From the NCBI GenBank assembly GCA_030998225.1, contig JAPYXD010000466.1, forward strand, positions 8,287,001 to 8,351,000: 64,000 nucleotides of DNA, in the 5' to 3' direction. Each line of letters starts with the position of its first letter. The first letter of the stretch is position 1. Below are positions 29,010-38,860 of this stretch, in pieces. The notes below the pieces were generated by a model. It was not told the origin of the DNA and did no database searches. It worked only from the letters and a program-made list of their open reading frames with translations. The position numbers were made by a program, and so were the translations under genes. The DNA is from Diplolepis rosae. Taxonomy: Eukaryota; Arthropoda; Insecta; Hymenoptera; Diplolepididae.

Positions 29010-29225
29010 GGAGAAAATCTTCTGAAAAGGAAAAAGGTTGGTACAGATACAAAGTGCTGTTTTGGAAATTGTAGAAGTGATAGCCGATACAAGTAGTCCT
29101 TAGAATGTACTTATTATTTTATTTTATTTCCAAAACCCTGTTTAGAATTTCGAAAAGGTAAAATACCAGACGAGTCGTTGAAAAAACATATTAAAAATTG
29201 TGCGGTGTGCAAAAATGTGATATGT
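29010..29225 (+). pseudogene. Possible THAP-like coding remnant
   Basis: An open stretch near 29035-29093 reads TDTKCCFGNCRSDSRYK and stops. The C-C-x3-C start resembles the beginning of THAP fingers in insect transposases, and a possible donor GTAGTC follows. After a T-rich tract ending in TTTAG near 29143, a second open stretch reads EFRKGKIPDESLKKHIKNC. The join is speculative and the second half does not clearly complete a THAP finger. Confidence 0.25.
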
Positions 29226-29492
29226 GGGTGAGGTTATGTGCGCGTAAGGACGGGTACTTTTGTAGTATAAAGAATGTAAAGAAAGATACTTATATTTGCT
29301 CTAAAAATAATTTTTTTCTGTTTAATATTTTGTATGTCATAGAATTAAATTATCTGCGTACTATAGAAATGTAATAGAGATAGAGAATAATAATTTTATA
29401 TTCTTATTTACCATGATCTATTCTTTAAAAAGAATTGTTTACCAATTTTAAAAAATATATTTGTACAAATGCATTCACTTTTTTACAGTATA

Positions 29493-31153
29493 CGAGGTGT
29501 GTCCAAAAAGTATCCGACATACGTTTATATCTTCGCGCCAGAGCGCTCGATTGGCCTCTGCGGGGTATGAGCGTAACCAGTAGTCCCTCGCGAACTCCCT
29601 AAATTCCGTAGTTACCGGCCGGACGCCTTGGGTCACAGTGGGTCCACTCATATAGGAGAAAAGGGGAACGAATTATAATGTTTGCTATCAACAAGTTGTG
29701 GCGCTATTGTTGCTACCGATGTTATTTTTAAACTGTTGTAACCATAGCAACCGTATCATTGCCAGTTGAAATAATACAGCCGATGCTGATTTTACTCAAC
29801 TACTGTTCGAAGCACCTCAAGCGTCGGTGATATATTTATACATTTCAAGTTAACCCACTGACGCATTGTGATGCCCTGTCGTCGACAACGTTTTACTCAA
29901 CTCCTTACTATTTCCTATGTAACGCTTATTGATATTCACTTTGGGTGAATTAGGTATTTATCAAATTCAATTTACCCGACTAGGATTTAATAAATGTTCA
30001 AATGCCCTTAAGTCCCAAGTTTAATCGACAGAGTTGAGTAAAATTACTTCAACTATTTTTCTCCGTGTAATAGTACAGTATTTAACTGTTCATTGTGATT
30101 CATATTTAAAAATTCTTGTTGTATTTTTATTCTTTCACAGATTATTTTCAACTTTAAATCATTTCAATTTATGAAATAGATTTCATACAATATATTTCAA
30201 AATTTTACGCTCTTTAGAATACATCGGGTTGGGGGGACGAGGGTTTCGTTTGCATCTATATTAGTTCTTGCTATCAAAACTTGGCGGCGCTGATGCTCAT
30301 TTTCACTTTTTTAACTACCCTCCCAAAATACATAGTAGTGGCCGCACTGTGCCTTGGGTTGCGTGCAGCGTGTGTTTATGTCCAACGTGCTTTTTCCGTT
30401 CTACGAATTTGTTTGGAGTTAAAAATGACAGAAAGACAGATCAAAGAATTTGCATCAAGATTTGCTTCAATCTTGGCAAGAGTTGTACGGAGACGATTGA
30501 AATGATACAGAAGGCCTTTGTGGACGAAAGTATGGGCATAACACAGATAAAGAAGTGTTACAGGCTGTTTAAAAATGGCCGCACATCTGTTGACAGTGAC
30601 ACTTGTTCTGGCCGACCTTCGCTGACAACAACACTGGAAAACATCGAGCGTGTGCGACTTGCGATTGAAGGTGATCGTCGATTGATTGTTCGTGAACTAG
30701 AAAATTTGCGAAAAGATTGCGTGCTGCCGTGAGAAGAAAACGTCCGCGCTTCTGGTCAAGCGGTGACTGGCTTCTTCGCCACGATAACGCGCCAGCGCAT
30801 TCATCGAACCTTGTGCAGCAATTTCTGGTGAAACACAAGATTGTACAGCTTCGCCAGCCTCCGTACAGTCCCGACATAGCTCCCAGCGACTTTTGTATGT
30901 TCCCGAAATTGAAAATGACGCTCAAAGGAAAGCAGTTCGACGACATCAAGACGATTCAGAGTAATGCGACGCGCGAGCTGAAGGACATTCCAAAATCTGC
31001 ATTCGAGGACTGCTTTAAGATGTAGAAGCACCGCTGGGAGCGTGTAGTTCAATCAAATGGGGACTACTTCGAAGGATTCCACAGTTCGGATGACGAAGAA
31101 TAGCACCAACGCGGAGATATGAACGCAGGTCAGATACTTTCGGACACACCTCG
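29493..31153 (+). mobile_element. mariner element, internally deleted and carrying an insertion
   Basis: Terminal inverted repeats CGAGGTGTGTCCAAAAAGTATC and GATACTTTCGGACACACCTCG lie inside TA duplications (29491-29492 and 31154-31155), the hallmark of Tc1/mariner elements. At 1661 bp it is longer than a standard mariner because the left half contains foreign sequence, including part of the CACGGAG-type MITE (ending about 30068). The transposase is truncated internally, so the copy cannot be autonomous. Confidence 0.9.
30425..31104 (+). pseudogene. mariner transposase pseudogene
   Basis: The N-terminal DNA-binding part is readable in the frame through 30440-30730 (RICIKICFNLGKSCTETIEM, then a SGRPS segment and DRRLIVRELENL), matching the paired-like HTH region of mariner transposases. 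Coding then jumps, across a deletion near 30717, into the C-terminal catalytic region in another frame (WLLRHDNAPAH, then PPYSPDIAPSDF). HDNAPAH carries the second catalytic aspartate and PSDF the third of the D,D34D triad. The first aspartate and the segment around it are missing. The final tail reads past a TAG at about 31023-31025. Confidence 0.85.
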
Positions 31154-31382
31154 TAGAATTTTAAGATTAAGAAAATCATTACCGAATAATTTATTAAAAG
31201 TTACTGTGAAGAAATCACTCATTTATAAACATTATGTAATATAAATTCAGCGATTTCCTGGTAGCATCTTAAATACACCTTTTATTTTATACATCAGATA
31301 CTTACTTCTTATAAAGTATAATCCACCAATTTTTATACTTATTTATATACTTATATTTATATAAAAGTACAATTTTCCTATG

Positions 31383-31936
31383 TATATGCTGTCTACGCTG
31401 GAGCGTAAAGCTATCGTAAAGCTATCGTAAAGCTGTCGTAAAGTAGCATTATAACTCATAAATGAGGCAAAATAAATATTCAAAATGTTTTTATCCTTAT
31501 TCTACGTTAAAAATAACGTTAAAAGGTAATGGACATATGCAATAATTTTATTTATTAGTGCTAAAAATTAAAAAAACATAATACCTGTCATTGAAGGCAG
31601 TGCAGTGGTTGAAATTTTGTGGAACGTCTCCACGGTTAAATTTGACCATTGGTTGGAGTGAGACACAACTATACTTTCATCTCACTCTAACAAATAATCA
31701 ACCCTGACAGTGAAGACATGGAAAGTGATGAACCACTGCACTGCCTTTAATGACAGGTATTATGCTTTTTTTAATTTTTAGCGTTAATAAATAAAATTAT
31801 TGCATATTTCAATTACCAGTTACCGTTATTTTTAACATTTTGAATATTTATTTTGCCTCATTCATGAGCTATAATGCTACTTTACGATAGCTTTACGATA
31901 GCTTTACGCTACAGCGTAAAGCTAGCCTTCAGCCAG
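31383..31936. mobile_element. Foldback element with tandem GCTTTACGATA ends
   Basis: Arms 31383-31615 and 31720-31936 are inverted copies. The outer ends carry short tandem units (CGTAAAGCTAT, repeated two to three times) and a small palindrome CTGTAGCGTAAAG. The inner boundary is near TGGTTGAAATTTT. A third, half-length copy lies at 62180-62335. Non-coding. Confidence 0.75.
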
Positions 31937-32214
31937 TTCGCTAGTGGAAAGACTTGAATATTTTGCAATCGAATACTTTATATATTGGAATAGTACGCTG
32001 CCAAAATTTCTATTGGAAATAGCAAATGTACTGCCGAGTGAAGTCAGATACATCGAACATTTCCGATATTACCCGAGAACCGCTCTATGTGCTCGTTATG
32101 ATTATTTGTCGGTACCCGATATAGTAATATACTTTTTTACATTTAAATGTGGCGGCTTTACAACTTACGACTAAAATTAAACCAAAATTAGAAATGTTAC
32201 TGCATGTTAAAACT

Positions 32215-32570
32215 TGAAAAAAGTCAATATCGAAATTCCATTTTCCAGTTAAATTATACGAGGTATGAAAAAAAGTTATAATACAAAATTATTTTCTACA
32301 TAAAGATCTAAGAATTTGAATTGCAATATTTTTTCATAAGATGTATATTTTTCTTTTTAATTCAAAAAACTACTTTTTCGAAAAAATCTAACATTTTAAT
32401 ACTAATTTCTGATATTGCTAGAAAATTCTATAAATTTTCCTCCTACAATTTTGCATTTAAATGAAAATGATAAAAGTTACAGTACTTATTACATTTTTTA
32501 GGTCGTATATTTTTCATTTTAATTAAAAAAAATACGATCAAAATTAAACTCATAAATATATATAAAAGTA
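32215..32570 (-). repeat. Dispersed repeat family A, inverted partial copy
   Basis: On the minus strand this matches about 2560-2880 of the family A copy, including the CGTATCTCGTATAATTTAACTGG block and the ATGCATCTTATG-like block. Truncated at both ends. Confidence 0.6.
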
Positions 32571-32859
32571 TAATTTATTCTTAGATATATTTCGCGAACG
32601 AAGATAAATATTTTTTTTCATTTCAATATTGCATCGCCGTATCACCATGTCTCAGTGTAACAACGTAATCACTACATTTCTTTGTCCTATTTTTGTGAAT
32701 ATACATTTATTGTCAATTTCATTTATCTTTATTTGTTGCATTTGGCGTTTCCAGTTTTTGGAATTTTGGACCTCATATATCCCTATAGACTTGGAAGGTA
32801 CTGGATAGGTGAATATATCATCCGCAATGTCAATAACTCATCCGCGTAACTGAATGTCC

Positions 32860-33370
32860 GATATAAATAAATCTCGTATTTTCAATGAAAATATTTTACA
32901 AATTTCCATAACCATTCCTGATTTCGTTAAAATGAAGATCGCCGAAAATTTGACTAGTTTCTTTTACATAAACAAAAAACTTTCGAAATCGAACGCTGAA
33001 AAGTCCGACAGTGGAGCTTTCATGTATGCGACGTCATCCGCAACATGAATCAAATTATGTAGATTTTATAAAAGCTTGGGCTGTTGTATCGCAAACGAAC
33101 CCAACTATTTTCACACTATAAACGACGCCTTGTATATTAGCTCCGTGAATAATCAAATCATTAACCTCAGCAACGAAATCGGCAAGCAAATCTGTAGCAG
33201 AACGTGTTTTCGTGTTTCCATAAAAAATAGCTATCAAAAACGGTTTGCTGAAGTCATTTTCCGAGTAAATTTTCGCCGATATGATCCAGAAACTTTTTCG
33301 AGATTTACTGTGAATTTGGACACCGTCAACGTTGATCAAAAGAGCAATTGTTGTTTCGTTGAAAATATCA
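32860..33370 (-). pseudogene. tnp2-like transposase fragment
   Basis: A minus-strand frame (33055-33370) reads INVDGVQIHSKSRKSFWII, then GNTKT...DFVAEVNDL and ends FVCDTTAQAFIKS. It has the same D-G-V-x-x-x-K-S-x-K-x-S-x-W pattern and C-D-T/T-P motif as the transposase at 58632-59636, so it is a distant relative. A second stretch at about 32960-33055 reads LIHVADDVAYMKAPLSDFSAF, another segment known from such transposases. The part between them is missing, so this is a deleted fragment. Its right end abuts the truncated R1-like piece, which has cut into it. Confidence 0.65.
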
Positions 33371-34040
33371 GGACCCCCTCTCTCGAACCAATACACCGCC
33401 GCGGAACCGCCTTTCAGCTTTAAACTTCGAGGGCGGCTGGTTTCAGCTTAAAGTCGCGTAGGGCACTTCCGTCATCCGTTCGCCCAGGACTCCTATCTGC
33501 GGACACACGCCCGTTAGGCAGGCCGACTAGCCGCGCCAACCAGAAAAAGAATAAAAAGATTCCTCCCCCGATCGACGCGGACAGCCAGGTCCCACCAAGA
33601 CGCAGGACCGCGGGTGCAAGCCCCGATGCGATTTCTACTGGCCTTCGTTGTTGCCGCGCTCCGCACGCCCATCAAGCTCCCTTATCTTTATCAAAAGGGT
33701 GACGAATGACTCGATAAGCATCCATATCTGTTCAGACTTGGGGCATGGGAGAGACCATCGTGTCAGGAGTGAGTTGTGCGCACACTGCCCGACCGACAGC
33801 CTCCCTTTCTGCGCCCTACCTGGCACAGACAAAGAGTGTATGCTCTGCATTTTCCACAAGGGATCCGCAGTAGCGACACAACTCATCGTATCTTTTCTTG
33901 AAGTGCTTCAGGTACGCATTAAAGCAACCATGGCCCGAAAGCGCTTGCGCCAGGTAAAAGCCGACTTGACCGTGCTTTCTATCCAGTCAGGTGGCGAGGT
34001 CCGGGATTAGACGGTGTGTCCATCTCCCGGTTTGGTCATA
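33371..34040 (-). mobile_element. Truncated copy of the R1-like retrotransposon
   Basis: Closely parallels 51382-52040, the 3' end of ORF2 and 3' UTR of the full-length element: same order of CCCCCTCTCTCGAACC, CCGCCGCGGAACCGCCTTTC, and the translated minus-strand NSLLTRWS segment. It is 5' truncated, as is usual for target-primed insertion. No poly-A tail is visible, so the 3' end is also lost or rearranged. Confidence 0.85.
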
Positions 34041-34899
34041 TAATTAGTAAAATGTAAAGCTAAAAAGTGGCTCTTTTTGGAGGTTTCATCAGATTTGAAA
34101 AATAATAAAAATTCGCGAAGTTATGGGTGCTCAAATAAAGCGAAAAATCGTGTTTTTTTCACTTCTAGGTTAGGATTACTCAAAAACCTGACGTGCTAGA
34201 GCAATTCTAACCCCGGATTGATCTTCAGCTATTCCAGAACAAAATCATGCAGACCTGTGTTATTATACTAAACTTTTTATTCTCCGATACAAATTTTTTT
34301 TTATGCTCTGTAAAAATAATTTTGTATTTTCCAGATGTTTCACTTATATGGTATTTGATTCCATTTCTCACGAAGACGACACGAAGGTGGTTATCGTGGG
34401 CGATTTGAAGAGCTTTATGAAGGCTTTTTGTGAGTTGCATGATTGTCAAGCATATTTAATACAATATAAATTACTTTGTTTGTTAAATATAAGTTATAAA
34501 TGACTGTACTTTATCATAAATAAACTTCCCTAGAATCTGTTTTTGAAGCAAGGAATCATAGAGAAGTTCTATTTGGTAAGAGTAAAGTTATTAATAAATT
34601 TTATTGTACATCAATAAAAATCGAAACTTAATACGTTTACAACGGTAGATCTGCAATTTGATCAGCGGCTAAAATACTTCACAAGTCAAGTCACAACCGA
34701 AATCCGAAATGCGAAAAGGAGCGTACAGTACGACATTAATAACAAATGCATACCATACAAACCACTGGATCCAATGTTGAAGATCTGGGATCCATCACAA
34801 TGAAAATGAACGTGACACTTCCTTTCTTAAGTGATAATGCTTTCAGCGGATTCGACAAGAGTCTAGGAGAACCTTCAGTACATTAAAACCTTGAAGTTT
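34041..34899. other. Unassigned; one weak open stretch
   Basis: 34631-34803 (+) is open and reads FDQRLKYFTSQVTTEIRNAK onward to a stop, with more coding-like composition than its surroundings. I recognise no domain. The two overlapping opposite-strand frames at 34225-34503 are not distinguishable from chance. Confidence 0.3.
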
Positions 34900-35715
34900 A
34901 AAAAACTGACTATACACGAATTTCAGGCTATTTTCGGGCTCTTGAAATACCCAAAAATCAATTTCGAAAAAACAACCCTATCACTGACTACGAACCCTTA
35001 ATTTTGAAAAATAATTATTGGGCAAAATAAACTACTCCAGACTTTCGGACTATTTTCGGGCTCTTGAAATACCCGAAAATCATTTATGAAATAACGACCC
35101 CTATCACTGACAAGCAACCCTTAATTTTGAAAAATACTTTTTGGACAAAAAAAGACTACTTTAGGATATCGGGCTATGTTCGAACACTTCAAAAATGTCT
35201 ACATCGATTTTTGGGCTGCAAACCTTAACATTGGCATTAAGTAAGCATTGCCATGCAGAGACGACTTTGGATAAAAAAATCTTTTTTGGAACTTTATGGT
35301 CTAGGAATATTCTCTGATTTTCGGGCTCTTCGAAAAAGTTAAAGTCGTCTCTACATGGCCATGCAGGGGTGCATTCTGATGTTAAGGGTTGGAGCCAAAA
35401 AATCGATATAGACATTTTTGAGGAGCCCGAAAATCAGAGTATATATATATATTCTAAAGTAGTTTTTTTTGTCCAAAAAGTATTTTTCAAAATAAAGGAT
35501 TGCTTGTCAGTGATAGGAGTTGTTTTTTCAAAAATGATTTTCAGGTATTTTAAGAACCCAAAAATAGACCGAAATTCTGGAGTAGTTTAGTTTGCCCCAA
35601 GAGTATTTTTGAAAATTAAGAGTTGCTTGTCAGTGATAGGGGTTGTTTTTTCGAAATTGTTTTTTGGGTAATTGAAGAGCCTGAAAATGCCCTGAAATTC
35701 GGGTACAGTCAGTTT
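34900..35715. repeat. Foldback with tandem units in each arm
   Basis: Left arm 34900-35345 and right arm 35360-35715 are inverted copies. Each arm itself contains two to three tandem units of about 120 bp marked by CCCTATCACTGAC (left) or GTCAGTGATAGG (right) and by a CGGGCTCTTGAAATACCC-like motif. Non-coding DNA transposon derivative, family unknown. Confidence 0.7.
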
Positions 35716-36120
35716 ATTAACTATTATCTACACTTCCACCTAAAATTTGGTTTTTTGAGAAAAATACATGAGCCCAAAAATCGGCAATACCGCCCAAAAT
35801 TAGCCCAAAAATGCGACATAAAATAAATAGTGATATTTTCGTTGTGTAGATTCTCTTATGGCAAAATTCAATTAAACAAAAGAAGCCGTTCAAACGAGGA
35901 CGAGCCGGTGGTTCACAGCAACACCAGACCGTGATGGTGACTGCCCCGCACGAAAAAGGATGGTCCAATAAATGAAGACCTGATTATAATCTTTCTCTTT
36001 CGTATCTATTTTCCTTTGGTTAAGCGCATTATGTCAATATGATGGACGAGAATAAAATTTTCCCATTCAATAAAAATAAATATTTTCATTCATTTATATC
36101 CTGACAGTTTTGCCGACAAG

Positions 36121-36420
36121 ATTGGTAACAATTATTAACTAACGTTATTGAAACATTGTTCATCAACGTTTTTAAAACCATGGTTATCAACATTTTTGAA
36201 ATTAAAAATTTTTAAAATAAAGTTTAGAAATGTTGACAGCCAGCGTGGAAAACATGTTGGTTACCAGTATTGGTACAACGTTGGAAACCGGTGTTGTACC
36301 TAAGCAGTACATCGTTATCATTTCGACTGTCCACTGACAGTCGGAAGTTGATATTCAGACTTGGATCGACGTTGGTCCGATTGTTAATTTCTGCTTGGGT
36401 GGCAACCATAACTACAGCCT
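36121..36420. other. Short-period AACGTT/ACATTG motif region
   Basis: Loosely repeated words such as ATCAACGTTTTTAAAACC and ATTGTTCATCAACG. No gene. A GC-balanced stretch near 36300-36400 has overlapping open frames in both directions and no domain. Confidence 0.3.
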
Positions 36421-36781
36421 TGTGTGTTGATTTGCTATCCCAGAGGCGCAGAAAGGCTTTCTTGTGACTCAGAAGTCCTCGGAAAATTTTACAGTTCCGT
36501 AAGAGGGTATTCCCTTAACCTGAGAAAAAGAAATGATTTTCAAGATTCAAAATCGTATCTATTGTACATTTCGGTTCAGGAAGTAAAAATTTATTATTCT
36601 TTATTTTTATATGATTGATTATTAATTAATTTATTATTTAAAGTTAAAGGCGCGATATGAAGAAGTTTTTCTGTGGAGAAAGAGATGTCGGATCAACTCA
36701 ATAATTTATTAATTAAAATCCATCAGGGTACAAAAATAAAAATGTAAGATGTTAAGGGTTAATAACATTTAATAAAATAGT

Positions 36782-36926
36782 CACTTTTATGTCCTATCTT
36801 GTCCTCTTTTTCTAACTTTTCTGTCCTACTTTATTCTCTTTTCCAAACTTTTCTGTCCTACTTTGTCCTCTTTTTTGAATAAATTTTTGTCCTACTTTGT
36901 CCTCATTTTTCAAACCTTTTTGTCCT
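36782..36926 (+). repeat. Tandem repeat, about 40-bp unit
   Basis: About four units of a TTCTGTCCTACTTTGTCCTC-type sequence, followed at 36941 by ATGGTCACCCTA, which looks like the end of a DNA transposon with GGGTGACC termini. Confidence 0.65.
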
Positions 36927-37694
36927 ACTTGTCGAAAATCAATTATGGTCACCCTACCTTTGTACGACAAAGAATTTCATTTCCAATCCAAAGGAAATAC
37001 TTTGCCAGTAAAGGATAGCATTTGAAACGGCAATCCTTTAACTGTTAAATGATGTCCTCTCATGCCAATTTTGAATAGAAAATACTTTACCATAATAGTG
37101 AAGGGAATAGTTTGACAGTCAATAGTCTGCTTTTAGAGTATATAGAAGACGTTCGGATTTTCCGCCGAAAGTGCTATTAGACGTCTAGTAGAGCTCAAAT
37201 TGGCCGCTAATTCAACTATTTTTTGCGTTTAAAAGAAAATCGAAAAAAAGCATCTACAAGTTCGCGATAATCTATTCTACAAGACGTTATGAAAATCGCC
37301 TTTTAGACAACAATTAAAAACTCTGCTTGAACAGGTAAGTAAATATTTCCTAGAGCTCTAGGTTAAGACCTCTAGAAGAGGTATGAAAAATTGTATCTTA
37401 GATATTAAAAAATGAGCTAAAAGTGATATTTTTACTGTTTTCTTAGATATCGGTCTCAAGAGAAATATCTGCTGGTACTACATTTTTCGGCTTTTGTTTG
37501 TAGAAAATCTCATGCTCAAACTTAACAAAGGAAAACAAAAAAAAAACAGTAAAAATATCGCTTTTAGCCCATTTTTTAATATCTATAATACAATTTTTCA
37601 TACCTCTTCTAGAGCTCTTAACCTAGAGCTCTAGGAAATATTTACTTACCTGTTCTAGTAGAGTTTTCAATTGTCTAAAACACGACATAAGGAT

Positions 37695-38606
37695 CCCGTG
37701 CAGAAATCGCCCGATTTGTCCTCATTTAAGGTAGGGCTACGGTTAGGCCCTCGCTAGAAAAAGTAGACTAGGAAGTTCTAGGCGGGCCCCGGCGAGGCGT
37801 TGATAAGGTTCACCCTGTTTGGTTTCTATAAAAACTAGTTCCTTCTAGTCGGGCCCTATTTTTGGATTTTAGTCAGGCCCTAGGTAGTTCCTTATTTTAA
37901 TAAAAAGTTTAGATATTCTTTGCTGCGCGTGCTCATGCAAAAGGCCTTTACATACACGGAGAAAAATAGTTAAAGTAATTTTACTCAACTTCCGATCAAA
38001 TTTGGGACATAAGGACAAGTTAGAAGTTATTTAGTATCACTGTATTTATTGTGATATATTAAATGTTCGAAAATGAATCAAAGTTGAGTAAAATTCAGAA
38101 GTGTAGGGTGAAGTATGAAAGCGTGCATTAAAAATTTTTAAATATATATATTATTACTCGTACTATAACTATAAAAAACCAATCTTTTATTAAATCACAA
38201 AAATAGTAGAGCTTTCCGTTCATTCTACTCTACGCTTCAATCGAGAGTTGAGTAAACCGTGAATCGCAAGATTTATTCCAACAGGTATATTAGGTATATA
38301 TCAAATTGATTTTACCCGACTAGGATTTAATAGATGTTCAAATGTCCTTATATCCCAAGTTTAATCGACAGAGTTGAGTAAAATTACTTCAACTATTTTT
38401 CTCCGTGTAGCTGGGGCCCCATTGTACGGTTAGGCAATAGATATGTGTTCTAATCAGGGCCCGACTAGATGTCTAAAATAGGGCCTGCCTAAAACAGCGT
38501 TACAGAAGTAGATGGGGCCTGACTACTTTTCCCTACTAGATCCCGACTAGAAGTAGGGAAAAGTAGTCAGGGCCCTACTATATCCTAAATGAAATTTCTG
38601 CACGGG
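37695..38606. mobile_element. Non-autonomous element with CCCGTGCAGAAAT termini
   Basis: 13-bp terminal inverted repeats CCCGTGCAGAAAT and ATTTCTGCACGGG. Subterminal zones are packed with GGGCCC-containing words (AGGGCCCTACTA, CTAGTCGGGCCC). Without the inserted MITE it would be about 460 bp. Subterminal repeat clusters are typical of elements moved by CACTA/tnp2-like transposases. Confidence 0.75.
37955..38407. mobile_element. MITE with CACGGAGAAAAATAGTT termini
   Basis: 453 bp with terminal inverted repeats of about 35 bp (CACGGAGAAAAATAGTTAAAG versus the complement of CAACTATTTTTCTCCGTG), flanked by TA on both sides. Its right half also occurs within the mariner at about 29930-30068. Confidence 0.8.
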
Positions 38607-38729
38607 ATGTCTTTTCTTGTAGATGCTTTCGGCGGAAAATCGGAACGTCTTCTAGAGCTCTCCCATTTTTCCCAAAAAGCTGTTTTAGATGTCTAATAGA
38701 TGATCTTGTGTTACTTGGGCAACAAAAGA

Positions 38730-38860
38730 CGGACAAAAAGGATTAGAAAAAACACTTTTTTTGTTTTAGGGGGTCATGAAACGTGGATATTTGTAAAAAA
38801 AGTTGATGTCAAATTTCACAAAAATCTACTATCTTCTCATATGTAACGAGAATGTAAGAA
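38730..38860 (+). repeat. Dispersed repeat family A, tail-only copy
   Basis: Matches the 3' tail of the 1868-3268 copy: the AGGGGGTC block and the terminal TTCTCAT...GAGAATGTAA hairpin. Confidence 0.5.

Larger units (their letters stand above)
37141..38657. mobile_element. Three-level nest of inverted-repeat elements
   Basis: The outer inverted repeat GAAGACGTTCGGATTTTCCG (37144) is mirrored at about 38628-38657. Inside it lies a palindrome (37327-37440 mirrored at 37550-37665, AACAGGTAAGTAAATATTTC and complement), then the CCCGTG element 37695-38606, and within that the CACGGAG MITE 37955-38407. Nothing here codes for protein. Confidence 0.65.

Noticed and set aside
36270..36467. Opposite-strand frames of about 60 codons
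   Set aside because: Mutual antisense frames in a repetitive AACGTTG-rich region without motifs.
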